Shown here piece by piece: positions 9,187 through 16,793 of a stretch of 35,193 nt of DNA (position 1 is the first letter of the stretch; the number at the start of each line of letters is the position of its first letter). Source of the DNA: Desulfopila inferna (GTDB lineage: Bacteria; Desulfobacterota; Desulfobulbia; Desulfobulbales; Desulfocapsaceae). The stretch lies in assembly GCF_016919005.1 (NCBI RefSeq), contig NZ_JAFFQE010000013.1:1-35193 (forward strand), in the 5' to 3' direction. The notes below the pieces were generated by a model that was not told where the DNA came from, searched no databases, and saw only the letters and a list, made by a program, of their open reading frames with translations. The position numbers and the translations under genes are program-made.

Positions 9187-9639
9187 TTAGAGAAATTTTC
9201 TATTCGACATCTTGATACTTTTCCCCGGCAAAGTCATGAGGGTTGAGGTTCCATGGGCGACCAGGTTTCCTAAACCATCAAAAACTTTGGCTTCTGCATA
9301 GCTTATTGACTTGCCGCATTTAATAGCAATCCCTTCTGCTTTTAATTCACCGTCTATTACCGGCCTGAGATAATTCAGCTTTAGATCCACGTTGACCAGA
9401 CCAGCATCTTCAGGGAGTCTCATAAAAACGGACCAGAATGTTGCAGTGTCAATGAGAGTGGCAAGGACGCCACCATGGACAATCCCAAAAGGCTGTAAGT
9501 GACAGTTGCCGAGACTGAGACCAATGATAGCTGAATCCTGATTGATCGTCTCAAGTCGCATTGACATGTGAGCAGGAAATGGGCTTGTCTTAACGGTTTC
9601 TATTAATTCTTCAACATATGCAGGGTTGGGTTGGACCAT
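9187..9639 (-). CDS. PaaI-type hotdog-fold acyl-CoA thioesterase
   Basis: 150 aa single hotdog domain. The diagnostic HGG at 55-57 in FGIVHGGVLATLIDTATFW, followed by Asp64, marks the PaaI/4HBT thioesterase group that hydrolyses acyl- or aryl-CoA esters. Cytoplasmic, usually a homotetramer. Start: ATG at 9639 with AGGAGA 7 nt upstream, rather than the GTG ten codons earlier, which overlaps this ribosome site. It lies downstream of, and on the same strand as, a TetR gene. A palindrome matching the TetR's own operator sits in its upstream region (9702-9715), so it is very likely the regulator's target. A role in removing toxic or excess acyl-CoA is inference. Confidence 0.88.
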   Translation of the reverse strand: MVQPNPAYVEELIETVKTSPFPAHMSMRLETINQDSAIIGLSLGNCHLQPFGIVHGGVLATLIDTATFWSVFMRLPEDAGLVNVDLKLNYLRPVIDGELKAEGIAIKCGKSISYAEAKVFDGLGNLVAHGTSTLMTLPGKSIKMSNRKFL

Positions 9640-9701
9640 TTTAAGTCTCCTGGATGATGGACAGTTCACTACAAATCTTATTGAGATCTGCAGTTCATAA
9701 C

Positions 9702-9715
9702 ATACCGATCGGTAT
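9702..9715. promoter_or_regulatory. TetR operator upstream of the thioesterase gene
   Basis: ATACCGATCGGTAT is a perfect 14-nt palindrome. The same half-site (ATACCG/CGGTAT) recurs upstream of the TetR gene. It overlaps a possible - strand -10 element (TATGTT). The placement relative to that -10 is the same as at the tetR promoter. Confidence 0.75.
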
Positions 9716-9733
9716 ATTTTAGCGAAAAAAATA

Positions 9734-10339
9734 TTACTTTTTCAACGAAAGGAACATTCTCTCCAATTCCGCTATTGCATTGACAATAAAGCTTTCCTCT
9801 CCCGTTACTTTGGCCATGGCATATCCGCCTTCAACTAATACAATGGATATCTGGGCAATTTTCGTCGCGTCTATATTGGCCTTAAGCTCTCCCTCCTCAA
9901 CACCCTTCGCAATGAAACCTGCCATTGAAGCCTCCCATCGCCTGATTCTTGTGAGTACGGCCTGATGCAATTTCCTATTAAGATCATGTGCGTCGACAGA
10001 AGTATTGAGCAATGGACACCCGCCGTTGTTTAGAACTGCACGATATATGCGTTTAAAAGTCTTTGGATAAGCGAGGAGTTTTTCAAGGGATGTGACTGCC
10101 GATTGTATATCTGACTTGAGACACTTTTGAATAAATTCGGCATTGTACTCGAATGCGGAGATGGCTACCTCATTTTTGTCTGTGAAATTACCATAGATAC
10201 TCCCTTTGGTCATACCTGTTGCACTGGTGATATCGGACAAACTGGTTGCCGCATACCCCTTTTTGTTGAAAATCGTGGCCGACTTCTCGATGATATAAAG
10301 TCTGGTTCTCTCCGATTTGCTGAAATCTGAGTATTTCAT
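9734..10339 (-). CDS. TetR/AcrR-family repressor
   Basis: 201 aa, normal for the family. The N-terminal helix-turn-helix reads KKGYAATSLSDITSATGMTKGSIYGNFTDKNE (~24-55), the classic TetR recognition region. The C-terminal ligand domain contains NNGGCPLLNTS, common in regulators sensing reactive or acyl small molecules. Start: ATG at 10339. The upstream ATG at 10402 would place the promoter and operator inside the gene, so I rejected it. The chosen start lacks a strong SD. Operators in front of both this gene and the thioesterase point to autoregulation plus local control of the thioesterase. Inducer unknown; an acyl-CoA or electrophile is a guess from the partner gene. Confidence 0.9.
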   Translation of the reverse strand: MKYSDFSKSERTRLYIIEKSATIFNKKGYAATSLSDITSATGMTKGSIYGNFTDKNEVAISAFEYNAEFIQKCLKSDIQSAVTSLEKLLAYPKTFKRIYRAVLNNGGCPLLNTSVDAHDLNRKLHQAVLTRIRRWEASMAGFIAKGVEEGELKANIDATKIAQISIVLVEGGYAMAKVTGEESFIVNAIAELERMFLSLKK

Positions 10340-10346
10340 GTTTCTC

Positions 10347-10375
10347 AATATACCGTTCGGTATATAAATTGTCAA
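10347..10375 (-). promoter_or_regulatory. tetR promoter with overlapping operator
   Basis: Reading the - strand: TTGACA (10375-10370), 17-nt spacer, TATATT (10352-10347), a near-consensus sigma-70 promoter. The palindromic operator ATATACCG/CGGTATAT (10348-10365, 2-nt centre) covers the spacer and -10, so bound repressor would block polymerase. Only 7 nt separate the -10 from the ATG, so the transcript should be leaderless or nearly so. Confidence 0.75.
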
Positions 10376-10589
10376 ATTATAATAACGCTGTTTCAAGAAC
10401 ATACAGGTTATCCTGAGATCTAGGGAGATCCTTTTAATGCAATGGTAAAAAAAAACAATTTAACACCAATTTTTAATATCATTTAACAATGAAGTGTTAC
10501 CTCAGCCTAAGCTTTTAGGATTGGACGTCTTTGGAGAAGGAAGCTGTAAACTTTGAAAGAATGCCAGGTGGAAGGTCTCGCAAATTTAG

Positions 10590-10700
10590 TATTACTTGAA
10601 TTTGCGTTGTTTCCTGTATCTAGAAAAATACGCTTTATCCAAAAAACTAACAATAAAAGCTTAGTCTGAAGTTAGACCTTACCCATGAGCATCTACAAAA
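10590..10700 (+). repeat. Family B repeat, diverged copy
   Basis: TTTCCTGTATCTAGAAAAATA, then an AAACTAACA block, aligns with the B copies at 22250 and 27043. It lies ~130 bp before repeat A6, the same order as at 22250. Confidence 0.6.
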
Positions 10701-10745
10701 CAACAGGCAATTCGGATAACCGACATTGCCCCCTAATTCACATAA

Positions 10746-10836
10746 GACCTTATCTTTGGAAACCTATAATTGCAAATTGCTCCATTTCTGAATCAATATT
10801 ATATGCTAGTCAATTCTATCTTCTCTGATAATCATC
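10746..10836 (+). repeat. Family A intergenic repeat, copy 6
   Basis: TTATCTTTGGAAA start; core at 10772-10791 with a one-base insertion; the distal block is weak (CTCTGATAATCATCA). Confidence 0.82.
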
Positions 10837-10883
10837 AGCATAGGGGGGCACGTTGTTAACAATTTTAGATGACGCGATTGTCT

Positions 10884-11756
10884 TTAATGGTGTGGCCTGT
10901 TGACGAGATATACTCCCGTGACCGTAACAATTACTCCAATTATACCGAGCAGTGTAAGGGCTTCATTGAAAAGTATCCAAGCCTCGATGCCGGCAACTGG
11001 TGGAACCAGGTAAAAATAACTTGCCACCTTGGCGGTTTCTCCCTCTCGTATCATGTACATGAGCAGCAATATGGCGCATACTGAGAGGCCAAAGATAAGC
11101 CATGTCAGTGCCAGCAGGAGTTGGGGATCCCAGACGACAGTCCTAGATTCAAATAACAAGGCTAGCAGCCCCATCAGCAGTGCAGCGCTGACATATTGGA
11201 ATACTGAACCGGCTAGAAGATTGATATTCTTGCCGAATTTTTTCTGGTAAATTGTTCCCAGGGAAATCCCAAGAAGGGCTGTAACCGCTGCTGCAACTGC
11301 GTACCAGGTGAGGTTCACCGTCTCCTGCTGCCCGGTACTGAGAAGAACAGCTGTGATTCCGCAGAGACCAAGAATAAGCCCAAGCCACTGGGTGGCGCTG
11401 AGCCTGGTCCCGAAAAAAAATCTGCCGAGAAACGCTGTAAGGACAGGTTGAATACCAACAATGAGCGCAGCTATTCCTGCGGGCATGCCCCATTTAATGG
11501 CAGCAAAAACCCCGCCAAGGTAGGCTCCATGCACCAGTGCTCCGCTAACCATCTGGTGCAGTGCCTGGGAGATTTTCGGCAGGCCTGCTTTGAATAAAAA
11601 ACAGAGGGCGGTAAACACCAATGCCGTTAGCATCATACGGATAAACAGCAGGTAAAACGGCTCGATAAAGGGTAAGGCGTATTTGGCTGCTATAAAACCT
11701 GTACTCCATAGTAAAACAAAGAGCAGCGGAACAGCTTTGACAAAATGGATTTGCAT
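10884..11756 (-). CDS. EamA/DMT-family membrane transporter
   Basis: 290 aa, about ten predicted membrane helices arranged as two EamA repeats (~8-135 and ~148-285), which is standard for drug/metabolite transporters. The N-terminal helix has FVLLWSTGFIAAKYAL, and the second half opens similarly. These are inner-membrane exporters or exchangers of amino acids and related metabolites; the substrate is not readable. Start: ATG at 11756, with no strong SD visible, so the start is the likeliest rather than certain. It is the only gene between repeats A6 and A7. Confidence 0.88.
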   Translation of the reverse strand: MQIHFVKAVPLLFVLLWSTGFIAAKYALPFIEPFYLLFIRMMLTALVFTALCFLFKAGLPKISQALHQMVSGALVHGAYLGGVFAAIKWGMPAGIAALIVGIQPVLTAFLGRFFFGTRLSATQWLGLILGLCGITAVLLSTGQQETVNLTWYAVAAAVTALLGISLGTIYQKKFGKNINLLAGSVFQYVSAALLMGLLALLFESRTVVWDPQLLLALTWLIFGLSVCAILLLMYMIREGETAKVASYFYLVPPVAGIEAWILFNEALTLLGIIGVIVTVTGVYLVNRPHH

Positions 11757-12204
11757 TGAATGAAGTTATCGTATTAAAGTTGATCGTTCTGGATCAGCAG
11801 GTCGCGTCGATCATATTGTAAAAATGATTCACAATAAATGGAGCTGCACCTCAGGTTATTCGACCAGCGGATAAGTTCAGTGTCAAGATTTTTTGGGATA
11901 TGACAATCTAGCCCCAAAACATTAAGCTCAATATCAAAGTTCCATTACAGAAATGATAACACAGTATACAGGCAGTATTTAGTTACTTATCTTTAGTAAT
12001 ATGCATTTACTCTATTTCTGAACAATTCCATTAAAATAGGCAGGTCTACCCTCTCAGAAATAAGGTTATCCAGTTATTCTTGTTTTAATGATAAGGATTG
12101 GTTAATGTTTGTTGCGCCTGAGGACGTCGGAATATATTTCAAAACCTGGTAAATATGGCCCAGTAGCAGGAACAATAGAAGAAACAACGCAAAGGAGATA
12201 AAAC
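11757..12204. other. Intergenic region with repeat A7
   Basis: 447 bp between divergent genes. It contains repeat A7 and, upstream of it (11838-11849), AAATGGAGCTGC, a partial inverted form of the A core. No further gene. Confidence 0.5.
11988..12071 (+). repeat. Family A intergenic repeat, copy 7
   Basis: TATCTTTAGTAA start; core at 12003-12021 matches 16 of 19; the distal part keeps GGTCTACCCTCTCAGAAATAA. Confidence 0.85.
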
Positions 12205-12408
12205 ATGGCAAAGGTAAGATACCAGATCAAATCGGAATGTCCTGAATGCGGATGTGGCCTTATAGATAATATGACACCTGATGAATTCCGGGAAAAACAT
12301 GGCGACACCAAGGACAAAGTAACCGTTAGTTGTAGTGAGTGTGGCAAAGATCATGATAGCTGCGTAATTGAGGAACACACTGCTGTCCAAAAAGGGACAG
12401 AAGAGTAA
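12205..12408 (+). CDS. Small zinc-ribbon protein
   Basis: 67 aa. Two Cys pairs, CPECGC near residue 12 and CSECGK near residue 43, are spaced as in a zinc ribbon. A further Cys occurs at ~53. It is acidic, soluble and has no signal peptide. The AAAGGAGA ribosome site 8 nt upstream is strong, which supports a translated gene. Such ribbons bind nucleic acid or partner proteins, but nothing here fixes the role. It is alone between repeats A7 and A8, about 500 bp apart, a minimal single-gene unit. No family beyond 'zinc ribbon' is recognised. Confidence 0.75.
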   Translation: MAKVRYQIKSECPECGCGLIDNMTPDEFREKHGDTKDKVTVSCSECGKDHDSCVIEEHTAVQKGTEE

Positions 12409-12510
12409 AGTGACCGTGTGCCTTTATTAGGTTTTGAACATTGGAAAGCTCTTTTCTCAAAAGCATTTTCGGCTGACGGCAATCAGACAATCCTACACTT
12501 TTCTTGCGTA

Positions 12511-12570
12511 TACTCTTTGGTAAGCTATACCTTCCTATTGCTCCATTTCTAATTTTCTATACCCTCCAGA
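12511..12570 (+). repeat. Family A intergenic repeat, copy 8 (shortened)
   Basis: TACTCTTTGGTAAGC start; core at 12534-12552 matches 15 of 19. The G/C-rich middle is missing, so the element jumps to CCCTCCAGATATAG. Confidence 0.75.
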
Positions 12571-12736
12571 TATAGATTGAGATATGCTCCTCACTCTCAG
12601 TCATTTCTTTCACTCCCCGCATCTTATATAAAGCAAAACACCACGCTGTCTTATTGACGTGAACATATGCACAGAGTATCAATTGGAATACAGTTCTTGT
12701 GTATCATCAGTTCAATACTTCTAACTGGGCATTCGA

Positions 12737-13018
12737 ATGGCAAAGATATATCAATTTAGAGGCAAAGAAAAAACGTTCAGGCAGATGATTTCTGCCGGTC
12801 GCATAACTGATAAAATCAAAATACCTCTGCAAGAAGCATATCTACGCCACGAAGCTCTTTATCCCGACGATCCGGATACTGCTTTCATAAAAGAAATGCT
12901 TACGTACAAAGACACACTTTCATCGGCGCAAAAGGAACTCCTGACCGAAATACTTAAATACGAGATCGAGGAAGAGGAGTATCCTAGCGGTATTTTGGAT
13001 ATTACATTCAGGTTTTGA
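12737..13018 (+). CDS. Hypothetical 93-aa soluble protein
   Basis: I do not recognise the family. The sequence is hydrophilic and predicted mostly helical, with an acidic C-terminal segment (ILKYEIEEEEYPSG) and no Cys, signal peptide or membrane helix. No good ribosome site precedes the ATG, so the start is uncertain. The frame is nevertheless open with normal codon use, and no overlapping frame is better. It is the only candidate gene between repeats A8 and A9, ~600 bp apart, which favours it being real cassette-type cargo. Confidence 0.55.
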   Translation: MAKIYQFRGKEKTFRQMISAGRITDKIKIPLQEAYLRHEALYPDDPDTAFIKEMLTYKDTLSSAQKELLTEILKYEIEEEEYPSGILDITFRF

Positions 13019-13313
13019 GTTTATACACTGCCGGCTAATGCAGCCTGCTCTTTGCCACTAGCTCCAGATAAGACCACATCGCTTCATCTCTTTTTTATAT
13101 CCCCTCTATTCCCCTTGTCTTTGGTTACTTTAAGTTGCCAGTTGCTCCATTCCCGACCTATTCTCTATGGTTCGCTGCTCCTTCCTCTCTATGAATACTA
13201 TAGACGTGGAAGATACGATATTGAATTGAGATTATTGGTATCAGTATTAACGTCAATTGTATGAGTGTTTAGAATAACAGGAGTGATTCAATTTAAGAAA
13301 TAGGAGAATACTC
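13019..13313. other. Intergenic region with repeat A9
   Basis: About 290 bp holding repeat A9 and then the leader of the DUF1428 gene. Nothing else is recognised. Confidence 0.5.
13114..13198 (+). repeat. Family A intergenic repeat, copy 9
   Basis: CTTGTCTTTGGTTAC start; core at 13138-13156 matches 16 of 19; the distal block CTCTCTATGAATACTA is diverged. Confidence 0.83.
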
Positions 13314-13661
13314 ATGGGGTATGTTGATGGGTTTGTTGCTGCTGTTCCAACCAATAACAAAGATGCGTATATCCAGCATGTAAAGCAGGCTGCAAAGTTC
13401 TTCAAACAATATGGTGCAGTAAAATTAGTCGAATGCTGGGGTGACGATGTCAAAGAGGGAAAAGTTACATCTTTCCCTCAAGCTGTAAAATGTAAAGATA
13501 ACGAAACAGTAGTTTTTTCCTGGGTCATTTGGCCGTCAAAAAAGGCAAGAGATAAAGGTATGAAGGAGATGTTTGAAGACCCCGAAGTTCAGGAAATGAA
13601 TATGCCTTTCGATACAAGTCGATTTATATATGGTGGATTCGAAGTAATTCTAAGTGAATGA
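13314..13661 (+). CDS. DUF1428 (YbaA-like) protein
   Basis: 115 aa, the family length. The family signatures are clear: MGYVDGFVAAVPTNNKDAY at the N terminus, ECWGDDVKEGKVTSFPQAVK in the middle, VFSWVIWPSKKARDKGM, and the C-terminal FIYGGFEVI. These proteins adopt a dimeric alpha/beta-barrel (ferredoxin-like) fold; the biochemical role of the family is not established. Cytoplasmic. Start: ATG with AGGAGA 8 nt upstream. It shares an interval with SelO, 122 bp downstream on the same strand, so co-transcription is possible. Confidence 0.88.
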   Translation: MGYVDGFVAAVPTNNKDAYIQHVKQAAKFFKQYGAVKLVECWGDDVKEGKVTSFPQAVKCKDNETVVFSWVIWPSKKARDKGMKEMFEDPEVQEMNMPFDTSRFIYGGFEVILSE

Positions 13662-13783
13662 GGTTCAATCACCATTCTCATTGGAAATCTGTAATTGTCC
13701 TGACAGAGGGAATTTAAAATTTTTCTCTGTGTCCTTCTAATAGCGTAAAAAGGCGCATTCCTATTAGCGAGGTGATTGCAACA

Positions 13784-15487
13784 ATGTCATATACATCTAA
13801 ACCATCTGTTGAGCACTGCGTAACAACCTTTGATGAATTTGTGCGATTAGCTGATTATTTATTTATGGATACATTGAATGGTGATCCTGATGCTACCGAA
13901 GATGGTATTGATCACCGTTCCCGCCAGGTTTTTTCCGGTCATTACGTACCTGTGTCACCCACGCCGCTTGCAGAACCAGAATATGTAACCCATAGCAGCA
14001 CTTTTTTTAATGAACTTGGCTTGAGCGACGAGCTGGCGTTTGACGCAGAATTTCGCCAGGTGTTTTCTGGTGATCTTTCTGTTGCCCATGAGCCTATGCG
14101 GCATGTTGGCTGGGCCACTGGCTATGCATTGTCGATCTATGGCACCGAATATACCCAACAATGTCCATTTGGTACAGGCAATGGTTATGGCGATGGTCGG
14201 GCAATATCTGTCTTTGAAGGAATATTCAATGGGCAGCGCTGGGAAATGCAGTTAAAAGGTGGTGGCTCAACCCCTTATTGCCGTGGTGCTGACGGACGTG
14301 CAGTATTGCGTTCAAGTGTGCGTGAGTTTCTCGCGCAAGAGTATATGCAGACTTTAGGTGTCCCAACATCGCGCTCTTTAACACTGTATGTTTCTCAATC
14401 TGAAACCGTTGTCCGGCCTTGGTATTCCCAAGACTCCCACGCCACTGATCCTGATATTTTGGTGGACAATCCTGTGGCTATTTCAACTCGCGTTGCCCCA
14501 TCATTTTTGCGCGTTGGTCAGCTAGAGCTCTTTGCCCGCCGCGCTAGCAGCAATGCTCATCCAAGAGCATCAGAAGAATTGCGTATGATAGTGTCGCATT
14601 TAATTGAGCGAGAATACAAAAGCGACATTAATCAAAACCTTGTATTTGCAGATCAATTGGTTGAGTTGGCCAAGCTGTTTCGCCAGCGCCTTACTGCACT
14701 GGTGGCCAATTGGCTACGGGTTGGGTATTGCCAGGGTAATTATAATTCTGACAATTGCGCAGCTGGCGGCTTTACCCTCGACTATGGACCATTTGGATTC
14801 TGTGAAATATTTGACCCTGAATTTCAACCTTGGACTGGCGGAGGCCGACACTTTTCATTCTTTAATCAGCCAAACGCAGCGGAAGCGAATTACCACATGT
14901 TCTGGGCAGCCGTGAGACCGCTGCTCAAAGAAGATACTGAGGCTTTAGAACATTTCGACCAGTTACGTCGCGGCTTTGCAGAAGAAATGCAAAAACAGCT
15001 TCAGAAAATGTGGGCGGCCAAACTTGGCTTGACTGGATATAACTCGGAGCTATTTAAGAAATTAATGCAGCTAATGACCCACTCAGAGGTGGATTACACC
15101 ATTTTCTTCCGTGAGTTATCCCATATACCAGAGGATCTTTCAGCATTGAAAAAGAGTTTTTACAGTAAAACTTCTCAAGAACTCGATGAACAATGGCAAT
15201 CTTGGCTAAATAGCTGGCGCGACCTCGTCGCCAAAGACGGTAATTTGGCTAAGATTTCAGCAAATATGAAACAGACTAACCCAAAATATGCATGGCGAGA
15301 GTGGGTGATTGTCCCCGCCTACCAACAAGCCATGCAGGGTGACTATGCCTTAGTAAGAGAGTTGCAGGAAGTACTGAGCTACCCATATGATGAGCAATCA
15401 CAGGAAGTAGAAGATAAATACTATCGTCTAAGACCCAGGGCATTGTTTAACGTTGGCGGCGTGTCACACTATAGCTGTTCATCTTGA
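13784..15487 (+). CDS. selO: SelO-type protein adenylyltransferase (pseudokinase AMPylase)
   Basis: 567 aa, a longer SelO/YdiU-type protein. Kinase-like motifs are present: Lys158 in [17 protein letters not shown], the [17 protein letters not shown] helix, the NSDN metal/catalytic motif (321-324), and LDYGPFGF (~332-339) in the DFG position. SelO enzymes transfer AMP from ATP to protein Ser/Thr/Tyr and act in redox stress. The protein ends in SCSS-like YSCSS, placing Cys565 at the antepenultimate position, where animal SelO has selenocysteine. Start: ATG at 13784 with GAGGTGA 8-9 nt upstream; a GTG four codons earlier lies inside that site. No selenocysteine TGA is needed. Family certain; targets unknown. 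Confidence 0.94.
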   Translation: MSYTSKPSVEHCVTTFDEFVRLADYLFMDTLNGDPDATEDGIDHRSRQVFSGHYVPVSPTPLAEPEYVTHSSTFFNELGLSDELAFDAEFRQVFSGDLSVAHEPMRHVGWATGYALSIYGTEYTQQCPFGTGNGYGDGRAISVFEGIFNGQRWEMQLKGGGSTPYCRGADGRAVLRSSVREFLAQEYMQTLGVPTSRSLTLYVSQSETVVRPWYSQDSHATDPDILVDNPVAISTRVAPSFLRVGQLELFARRASSNAHPRASEELRMIVSHLIEREYKSDINQNLVFADQLVELAKLFRQRLTALVANWLRVGYCQGNYNSDNCAAGGFTLDYGPFGFCEIFDPEFQPWTGGGRHFSFFNQPNAAEANYHMFWAAVRPLLKEDTEALEHFDQLRRGFAEEMQKQLQKMWAAKLGLTGYNSELFKKLMQLMTHSEVDYTIFFRELSHIPEDLSALKKSFYSKTSQELDEQWQSWLNSWRDLVAKDGNLAKISANMKQTNPKYAWREWVIVPAYQQAMQGDYALVRELQEVLSYPYDEQSQEVEDKYYRLRPRALFNVGGVSHYSCSS

Positions 15488-15639
15488 CTTTGAATAAAAG
15501 AGAAAAATTGGAAACAGGTTTGCCCAACTATTGACAGCTAACAAGTCAATGTTGTCGGACTCGCTAACGTGCCTGATACTCGACGATTAGGTTGCCATAT
15601 CGAAAGAAGGTCTGAACAGCTTAGCAGTGGCTCTATTTG

Positions 15640-15705
15640 ACCTTGTTTCTGTGTCTAATAATTTACCATTTTCCCGAAACCTAGCAACAAGACATCACCC
15701 TGAGA
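15640..15705 (+). repeat. Family B repeat, shortened copy
   Basis: TTTCTGTGTCTAATAATTTA, then CGAAACCTAGCAACAAG, aligns with the 22295 copy. About 60 nt of the downstream B part is missing, bringing it directly against repeat A10 (shared ACATCACCCTGAG-like junction). Confidence 0.55.
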
Positions 15706-15711
15706 ACCGAC

Positions 15712-15799
15712 CTTCTCTTTGGTAAGCTCTTCTTTGCAGTTGCTCCATTTCCGATCAATTCTGTCCGCTTCGCCATATAGCCGATACGAAATGGAGCAA
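15712..15799 (+). repeat. Family A intergenic repeat, copy 10, with inverted arm
   Basis: TTCTCTTTGGTAAGC start; core at 15736-15754 matches 18 of 19. TTGCTCCATTTC (15740-15751) is exactly complementary to GAAATGGAGCAA (15788-15799), giving a 12-bp hairpin. The usual distal block is replaced by this arm. Confidence 0.88.
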
Positions 15800-15872
15800 T
15801 AAGCGTTATTTGTATATGCAATTGCTGAGGCAGCAGGAGTTGGAAAAACAAATAGAGGCAGCCTGAGGGAGC

Positions 15873-15948
15873 ACAGCAGTGTCAATACAAGTTAAGCCTG
15901 CGGGTGCTCGCTAACGCTCACAACCTTGTATTTTGCCCCCTCTGCTGT
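15873..15948. repeat. Nested imperfect palindrome (attC-like shape)
   Basis: ACAGCAG (15873-15879) pairs with CTGCTGT (15942-15948); AATACAAG (15884-15891) pairs with CTTGTATT (15925-15932). Inside, GTTAAGC (15891-15897) faces GCTAAC (15910-15915). This gives a long bulged stem-loop. GTTAAGC fits the integron R' consensus GTTRRRY, but the box order is not that of a standard attC, so the resemblance is structural only. Confidence 0.6.
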
Positions 15949-16110
15949 TCTTGATTGAAATTGAAAAAAAGGAAAAGAAACAAATTTACAGCTGCCTCGA
16001 AATCAGATGTGCGAAAAAAGCTGGACAATCCCGCGAACGGAACCTTAACGTAGTATTTGAGATATTCCCTCCTAGGCGTAGTTACAGGATAAGAAAATAG
16101 AGGAAAACAG

Positions 16111-16548
16111 ATGAAATTACCTAAACTTGTTGGAATCAACCATGTGGCTTTGGAAGTGGGTGACATCGATCAGGCTCTCGAATTCTACTCCAGTATTTTT
16201 TCAATCGAGCTGCGAGGCAAAACCAGCAGTTCTGCATTTGTTGATATGGGTGATCAGTTTCTCGCCCTAATGGAGACCGGCGAGACATCCAGAGATGATC
16301 ACCGTCACTTTGGTTTGGTGGTCGAAGACAATGATCAAGTCAGGAAAATATTGGAGCAAAAGGGAGTAGAAATTCTCTCCGGTCCGTTCCTTGATTTCAT
16401 GGACCCCTGGGGCAACCATATTCAGATAGTCGAGTACAAAAACATCCAGTACACCAAAACAACAGAAGTTCTCAAAGCAATGGGTCTTGGAGATCTTGGA
16501 AAATCGGATCAGGCATTGCAGGAGTTGCGAGACAAGGGAATGGCTTAG
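16111..16548 (+). CDS. VOC-superfamily (glyoxalase/dioxygenase-like) protein
   Basis: 145 aa. Two beta-alpha-beta-beta-beta modules: module 1 opens KLVGINHVALEVGDIDQALEFYSSIF with the typical metal-site His11; module 2 has HRHFGLVVEDNDQVRKILEQKGV and ends in DPWGNHIQIVEYKNI, with Glu as the usual final metal ligand. Members bind a divalent metal and act as lyases, epimerases or dioxygenases, or bind drugs. The last ~35 residues form a helical extension beyond the core. Start: ATG with AGAGGAAA 5-8 nt upstream. Single gene between A10 and A11. Exact reaction unknown. Confidence 0.85.
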   Translation: MKLPKLVGINHVALEVGDIDQALEFYSSIFSIELRGKTSSSAFVDMGDQFLALMETGETSRDDHRHFGLVVEDNDQVRKILEQKGVEILSGPFLDFMDPWGNHIQIVEYKNIQYTKTTEVLKAMGLGDLGKSDQALQELRDKGMA

Positions 16549-16619
16549 ATGTAGTAGTTCCGATACTATCTGATATTTTTCAATATCAAGGTTAAATTTT
16601 TTCTTACACCTCGACTGTA

Positions 16620-16711
16620 GATTGTCTTTGGTAAGGTTCAGTCTGCAGTTACTTCATTTCTGAACAATTCCCGGGAACTAGATATTTCTATCCTCTCAGG
16701 TAGTGTCAATT
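16620..16711 (+). repeat. Family A intergenic repeat, copy 11
   Basis: TTGTCTTTGGTAAGG start; core at 16645-16663 matches 17 of 19; distal block CTCTCAGGTAGTGTCAATT. It lies between the VOC gene and the UspA stop codon. Confidence 0.9.
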
Positions 16712-16793
16712 ATTACCACGCCATCTTCTTCAAGAACGGCCGTTTCCATCTCTTGAAATTCAGTAAACAGTTACACTCCTACCAAGCCCGTTG

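Larger units (their letters stand above)
10340..10883. other. Intergenic region with B- and A-family repeats
   Basis: 544 bp upstream of tetR and downstream of the EamA gene. It contains the tetR promoter/operator, a B-family copy (~10590-10700) and repeat A6. A perfect TTGTTAACAA palindrome lies just before the EamA stop. No credible gene. Confidence 0.5.
15488..16110. other. Long intergenic region with repeats and a large imperfect palindrome
   Basis: 622 bp without a credible gene. In order: a B-like copy (~15640-15705), repeat A10 with a 12-nt inverted arm, and a nested palindrome at 15873-15948. No promoter was picked out for the VOC gene. Confidence 0.55.

Noticed and set aside
13772-13783. 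GTG start for SelO four codons upstream
   Set aside because: The GTG lies inside the GAGGTGA ribosome site that serves the ATG at 13784.
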